Below the pieces are notes generated by a model. That model did no database searches. It was not told where the DNA came from and saw only the letters and a program-made list of their open reading frames with translations. A stretch of 16,928 nucleotides of DNA, taken from DATKLX01 sp035542155. GTDB lineage: Bacteria; Chloroflexota; Anaerolineae; Anaerolineales; Anaerolineaceae. Each line of letters starts with the position of its first letter. Position 1 is the stretch's first letter. The DNA lies in the NCBI GenBank assembly GCA_035542155.1, contig DATKLX010000158.1, positions 1 to 16,928 on the forward strand. The letters run 5' to 3'. The translations under genes were made by a program, and so were the position numbers. Shown here piece after piece: positions 14,593-16,928 of this stretch.

Positions 14593-15634
14593 TCGCTATT
14601 CTCCGATCGATCTTGCCCATCGGGTACTCACCAAGGGCGGAGGGGCGGACCCAGGCAAGCTCGCTGGCCTCGAGGGGGGCCGGCTCGCCGCGCTCCAACT
14701 CGCAGAAAAAGGCGTGGAGGGTGACCTTAAAATGGGTGTAGGCGTGGCGATAGACGCCCAGCTCTTCACCCACAGTGATGTCCACCCCCAGCTCTTCACA
14801 GATCTCGCGGCGCAGGCAGGCCGGAAGGTCTTCGCCTTCCTGCTGCTTTCCGCCGGGAAACTCCCACAGGCCGCCGAGCAGGCCCTCGAGAGGGCGGCGG
14901 GCGATCAGGACCAGGCCCTCGCGCTCGATGACTGCCGCGGTGACGGTGAAGTGGGGCGTCTCTGCGCGGGGCTCGAGCAACGGGCGCTGCTCCTGGAGCC
15001 CGAGGGAAAAGGCCTGGCAGAGATCGACCAGCGGGCAGACCAAACAGAGTGGGGCGTGAGGGATACAGACCGCGGAGCCCAGGTCCATGATCGCCTGGTT
15101 GTAGTCGCCAGCGCGGCCCGGGGGCAAATTGGCGGCGGCCCACTGCCAGAGCTGCTCTTCCCCTTCCGGCGAGCGAGCAGGGACAGCCAGGTCGAAGACG
15201 CGAGAGAGGACCCGGCGGATGTTGCCATCCAGGGCGGGTTCATCGCGGCCAAAGGCGATCGAGGCAATGGCCCCGGCGGTATAGCGCCCCACCCCCGGCA
15301 GGCGTCGGAGGGACACGGGATCAGTGGGGATCTGCCCGCCGTATTCGGCGACGACTTTTTGGGCAGCGCGGTGAAGGTTGCGCGCCCGGCTGTAATACCC
15401 CAACCCCTCCCAGGCGGCGAGCACCGCCCGCTGCGGGGCCGCAGCGAGAGCCGCCAGGGTGGGAAACTGCTCCATCCAGCTCTGGTAGTAGCGGATGACG
15501 GTTTCTACCCGGGTTTGCTGAAGCATGATCTCAGAAACCCAGACGGCGTACGGATCAGACCGTCCGCGCCAGGGGAGGCTGCGGGCGTTCAGCGCGTACC
15601 ACTCGAGCAGGCGCTGGGAGAACTCGGTCAACAC
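14549..15634 (-). CDS. mutY: A/G-specific adenine DNA glycosylase with complete C-terminal Nudix box
   Basis: Removes adenine mispaired with 8-oxoguanine. 361 residues. N-terminal catalytic domain: LPWR (20-23), 'VSEIMLQQTRVETVI' with catalytic Glu35, the helix-hairpin-helix LPGVGRYTAGAI (112-123), and catalytic Asp136 in ALDGN. An iron-sulphur loop follows, with Cys190, 197, 200 and 206 (C-x6-C-x2-C-x5-C). The C-terminal MutT-like domain retains HAYTH (297-301), typical of MutY 8-oxoG recognition, and a full 23-residue Nudix box at 262-284 with the RE and EE acids at 276-277 and 280-281. The last 12 residues (ENRERREEISR) are encoded by the dispersed repeat. It follows the 100-residue gene by 12 bases, in the same operon. 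Confidence 0.95.
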   Translation of the reverse strand: MLTEFSQRLLEWYALNARSLPWRGRSDPYAVWVSEIMLQQTRVETVIRYYQSWMEQFPTLAALAAAPQRAVLAAWEGLGYYSRARNLHRAAQKVVAEYGGQIPTDPVSLRRLPGVGRYTAGAIASIAFGRDEPALDGNIRRVLSRVFDLAVPARSPEGEEQLWQWAAANLPPGRAGDYNQAIMDLGSAVCIPHAPLCLVCPLVDLCQAFSLGLQEQRPLLEPRAETPHFTVTAAVIEREGLVLIARRPLEGLLGGLWEFPGGKQQEGEDLPACLRREICEELGVDITVGEELGVYRHAYTHFKVTLHAFFCELERGEPAPLEASELAWVRPSALGEYPMGKIDRRIAKELENRERREEISR

Positions 15635-15646
15635 CCGAACTACCGG

Positions 15647-15949
15647 CTAAAATTGGAAGCCGCTGCGGGCTTCCACGACTTTTTGGGAGTAATTCCGAAC
15701 GAAATCCTGAAGCTGGTTATTCAGGCTTTTCCATTCCGTGGAGCGCAGGATCTGTCGGACTTTGGGCGTGCTGGAGGAAACGGCCCCGACCATGATCTGG
15801 GGTTGAGAGCCAAACACGGTCGCCCAGGCGTCACTGACTTCAAAACCCATCCGCTGCAGGCCAGGAATAAACTCGCGCACCACAAACTCGAAGTACTCCT
15901 GCTCGTGCTCGGGTGAGATATCCCAGGTCATCAGTACTTTAACAGCCAA
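15647..15949 (-). CDS. Conserved hypothetical protein, 100 residues
   Basis: Not recognised at family level. The pattern of short strands and helices ('VKVLMTWDISPEHEQEYFEF', 'EFIPGLQRMGFEVSDAW', 'PQIMVGAVSSSTPKVRQIL') suggests a ferredoxin-like alpha/beta-barrel subunit of the Dabb/NIPSNAP type, but this is a guess. No signal peptide or membrane segment. The start is TTG at 15949, supported by AGGAG 6 bases upstream; that Shine-Dalgarno overlaps the stop codon of the preceding metallo-beta-lactamase gene (TAGGAG), so translation is probably coupled. mutY follows 12 bases after the stop. Confidence 0.75.
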   Translation of the reverse strand: MAVKVLMTWDISPEHEQEYFEFVVREFIPGLQRMGFEVSDAWATVFGSQPQIMVGAVSSSTPKVRQILRSTEWKSLNNQLQDFVRNYSQKVVEARSGFQF

Positions 15950-15958
15950 CTGGTGCTC

Positions 15959-16621
15959 CTATCCGTTCTTTTGATAATCCAGCACCACCACCCGGGTCTC
16001 CTCGGGCAGGGAGCTGACAGCGCCGATTTTGAGAGAGGGTAGTTTATCGACATCGGCGAGGCCCATCTCTTTCAGGAATTTGTTGAGCGAATCGAGCTGG
16101 ATGGTCGATCCGGGGGTGGCATAGTGCATGGGGATGACGATGTTGGGTTCCAGCAGGCTGATCACCTCAGCCGCCTTGGCCGCGTTCATGCCGCCACCGC
16201 CGCCGACGGGGACGAGGGCCATGTGAACCGGGCCGAGCGCCTCTACCTCGGCCTGGGAGGGGACGCGGCTGAGATCGCCGAGGTGAGTGACGTTCAGGCC
16301 GTTGTAGTCGAACAGGTAGAGGGTGTTGCCGCCCTCGCCGTCGGTCCCGGCGGGGCGTTTGGTGTGCCCATCGGTGGGAACGCCGGTGATAAAGACGCCG
16401 CCGATCTCGTACTCCCCGGGCCCGGTGATGGCGCGCGGGTCGCCTTTGACGGCGGAGATGAAATTATGGCCTGGCGAGTTATGGCTGACGGTGACGATAT
16501 CGGCCTTGAGCTTCAATGGCTCGTAGCCGATCTGGCGATGATCGTAGGGATCGGTCACCACCGAGGCAAGGCCCCGTTCGGTGAGCCGGAAGCAGGAATG
16601 TCCGTACCAGGTAATTTCCAT
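15959..16621 (-). CDS. Metallo-beta-lactamase-fold protein (UlaG-like) with altered metal motif
   Basis: A 220-residue cytoplasmic protein of the small UlaG-like MBL subfamily: MEITWYGHSCFRL at the N-terminus, 'AITGPGEYEIGGVFITGV', THLGDLS and 'NIVIPMHYATP' late. The usual HxHxDH is replaced by SHNSPGH (46-52): His47 and His52 remain, while the second His and the Asp are gone. Metal binding may therefore differ or be lost. The substrate is unknown. ATG 16621 has an excellent GGAGG (16628-16632) at 6 bases spacing. It is the first gene of a five-gene run (this gene, the 100-residue protein, mutY, pcm, phosphoesterase). Confidence 0.87.
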   Translation of the reverse strand: MEITWYGHSCFRLTERGLASVVTDPYDHRQIGYEPLKLKADIVTVSHNSPGHNFISAVKGDPRAITGPGEYEIGGVFITGVPTDGHTKRPAGTDGEGGNTLYLFDYNGLNVTHLGDLSRVPSQAEVEALGPVHMALVPVGGGGGMNAAKAAEVISLLEPNIVIPMHYATPGSTIQLDSLNKFLKEMGLADVDKLPSLKIGAVSSLPEETRVVVLDYQKNG

Positions 16622-16646
16622 TCGTATCCTCCAAACAGATGCATGA

Positions 16647-16652
16647 ATTATA
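16647..16652 (-). promoter_or_regulatory. Possible -10 box for the mutY-containing operon
   Basis: A perfect TATAAT on the minus strand, about 26 bases before the first gene's ATG. No convincing -35 at 16-18 bases; an activator site or the palindrome at 16718-16741 could compensate. Confidence 0.4.
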
Positions 16653-16717
16653 CATTAAAAGTGTTTCGTAGGGACGGCCGGGGCTCTTCTGGCAAGATGC
16701 GTTGAGCCAGGTGAGGT

Positions 16718-16741
16718 ATTCGTTTCGAGGTTGAAACGAAT
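16718..16741. promoter_or_regulatory. Operator-like palindrome upstream of the operon
   Basis: ATTCGTTTC (16718-16726) and GAAACGAAT (16733-16741) are perfect 9-bp complements around a 6-base spacer. A third GAAACGAAA follows at 16743-16751 and a small palindrome CCGATTCGG at 16752-16760. The layout suits a dimeric regulator site; no T tract supports termination. Whether it serves the operon or is a leftover near the IS insertion cannot be told. Confidence 0.4.
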
Positions 16742-16793
16742 GGAAACGAAACCGATTCGGAAGAGGAAGTTGCTTTGTTGATCAGTAATGGAA

Positions 16794-16928
16794 TGGTTCT
16801 GAAAAAGTGGACACAAAAGATGTCCTGATCGAGTAGACTAGAGAGATCAGGAGCAAAGGCATGAGCGACAAGAAACATCGCGCCTTCACGGCGGAATTCA
16901 AGCAGCAGGCTTTAGAACTGCTCAAAAA
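16794..16928 (+). mobile_element. IS3-family insertion sequence, left end (truncated by window)
   Basis: The sequence from about 16794 (TGGTTCTGAAAAAGTGGACA) has the look of IS3-family terminal inverted repeats of the 'CTG...AAAAAGT.GGACA' kind, followed 60 bases later by an orfA start. The exact outer boundary is uncertain by several bases because the right end and the target duplication are outside the window. A 7-bp hairpin at 16824-16851 covers part of the orfA ribosome binding site. Confidence 0.65.
16861..16928 (+). CDS. IS3-family transposase OrfA (partial, N-terminus)
   Basis: 22 full codons are visible: MSDKKHRAFTAEFKQQALEL and on, matching the start of the HTH_Tnp_1-type OrfA of IS3 elements (K/R-x-F/Y-T-x-E-F-K-x-x-A-L). 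OrfA binds the element's ends and is fused to the DDE catalytic OrfB by programmed frameshifting in this family. AGGAG (16849-16853) lies 7 bases before the ATG. The gene runs off the right edge. Confidence 0.8.
   Translation, partial: MSDKKHRAFTAEFKQQALELLK

Noticed and set aside
14393..15916. A 507-codon plus-strand open frame opposite mutY
   Set aside because: It is the antisense of mutY and its neighbours in high-GC DNA, with no recognisable domain, no ribosome binding site and low-complexity Arg/Gly/Ala composition.
16648..16878. A 76-codon minus-strand open frame spanning the IS end
   Set aside because: Crosses the IS boundary and the start of orfA with no ribosome binding site and no recognisable product.

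Overview
The window looks like a chromosomal segment of a free-living, moderately GC-rich bacterium, most likely a Chloroflexi (Anaerolineae-type) genome. Three things point that way: a SCO1664-family/DUF3090 gene pair, a secreted protease ending in the 'LFLPLVNR' tail I associate with Chloroflexi secreted proteins, and sigma-70-type promoters with extended -10 boxes. No rRNA or 16S is present, so the taxonomic call is inference.

Layout, left to right. (1) 1-813, minus strand: a promoter drives DUF3090 and then a SCO1664-family gene that leaves the window. (2) 1005-7149, minus strand: a dnaE-pfkA operon. dnaE encodes the replicative DNA polymerase III alpha subunit. It is interrupted by a 426-residue intein with a LAGLIDADG homing endonuclease, exactly at FNK|SHA. 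It also has an apparently intact PHP metal site and a long C-terminal extension. (3) 7292-9676, plus strand: a small conserved gene with a near-consensus promoter, then an unusual structured leader with its own strong promoter and a terminator-like hairpin, then RNase J. (4) 9677-10864: a long perfect hairpin lies between RNase J and a convergent CPBP-family membrane protease; next is the C-terminal remnant of an AHSA1/SRPBCC gene. (5) 10861-12366, minus strand: a lipoprotein papain-like (C1A) cysteine protease carrying its own chagasin-like (I42) inhibitor domain, the most unusual protein here. (6) 12367-12756: no intact gene; direct repeats, a dispersed-repeat copy and a YdeI-family pseudogene with a large internal deletion. 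(7) 12757-16621, minus strand: an operon-like run of metallo-beta-lactamase-fold protein, 100-residue protein, MutY with a complete Nudix box, protein-L-isoaspartate methyltransferase and a phosphoesterase lipoprotein. (8) 16622-16928: an operator-like palindrome and the left end of an IS3-family insertion sequence whose orfA runs off the window.

How the genes fit together: much of the content is housekeeping and macromolecular maintenance (replication, RNA decay, 8-oxoguanine and isoaspartate repair, glycolysis). Superimposed are mobile or decaying elements: the intein, an IS3 element, two gene remnants, and a short intergenic repeat family (core GGAGAACAG). One copy of that repeat supplies the last codons of mutY and another abuts the break point of the YdeI pseudogene.
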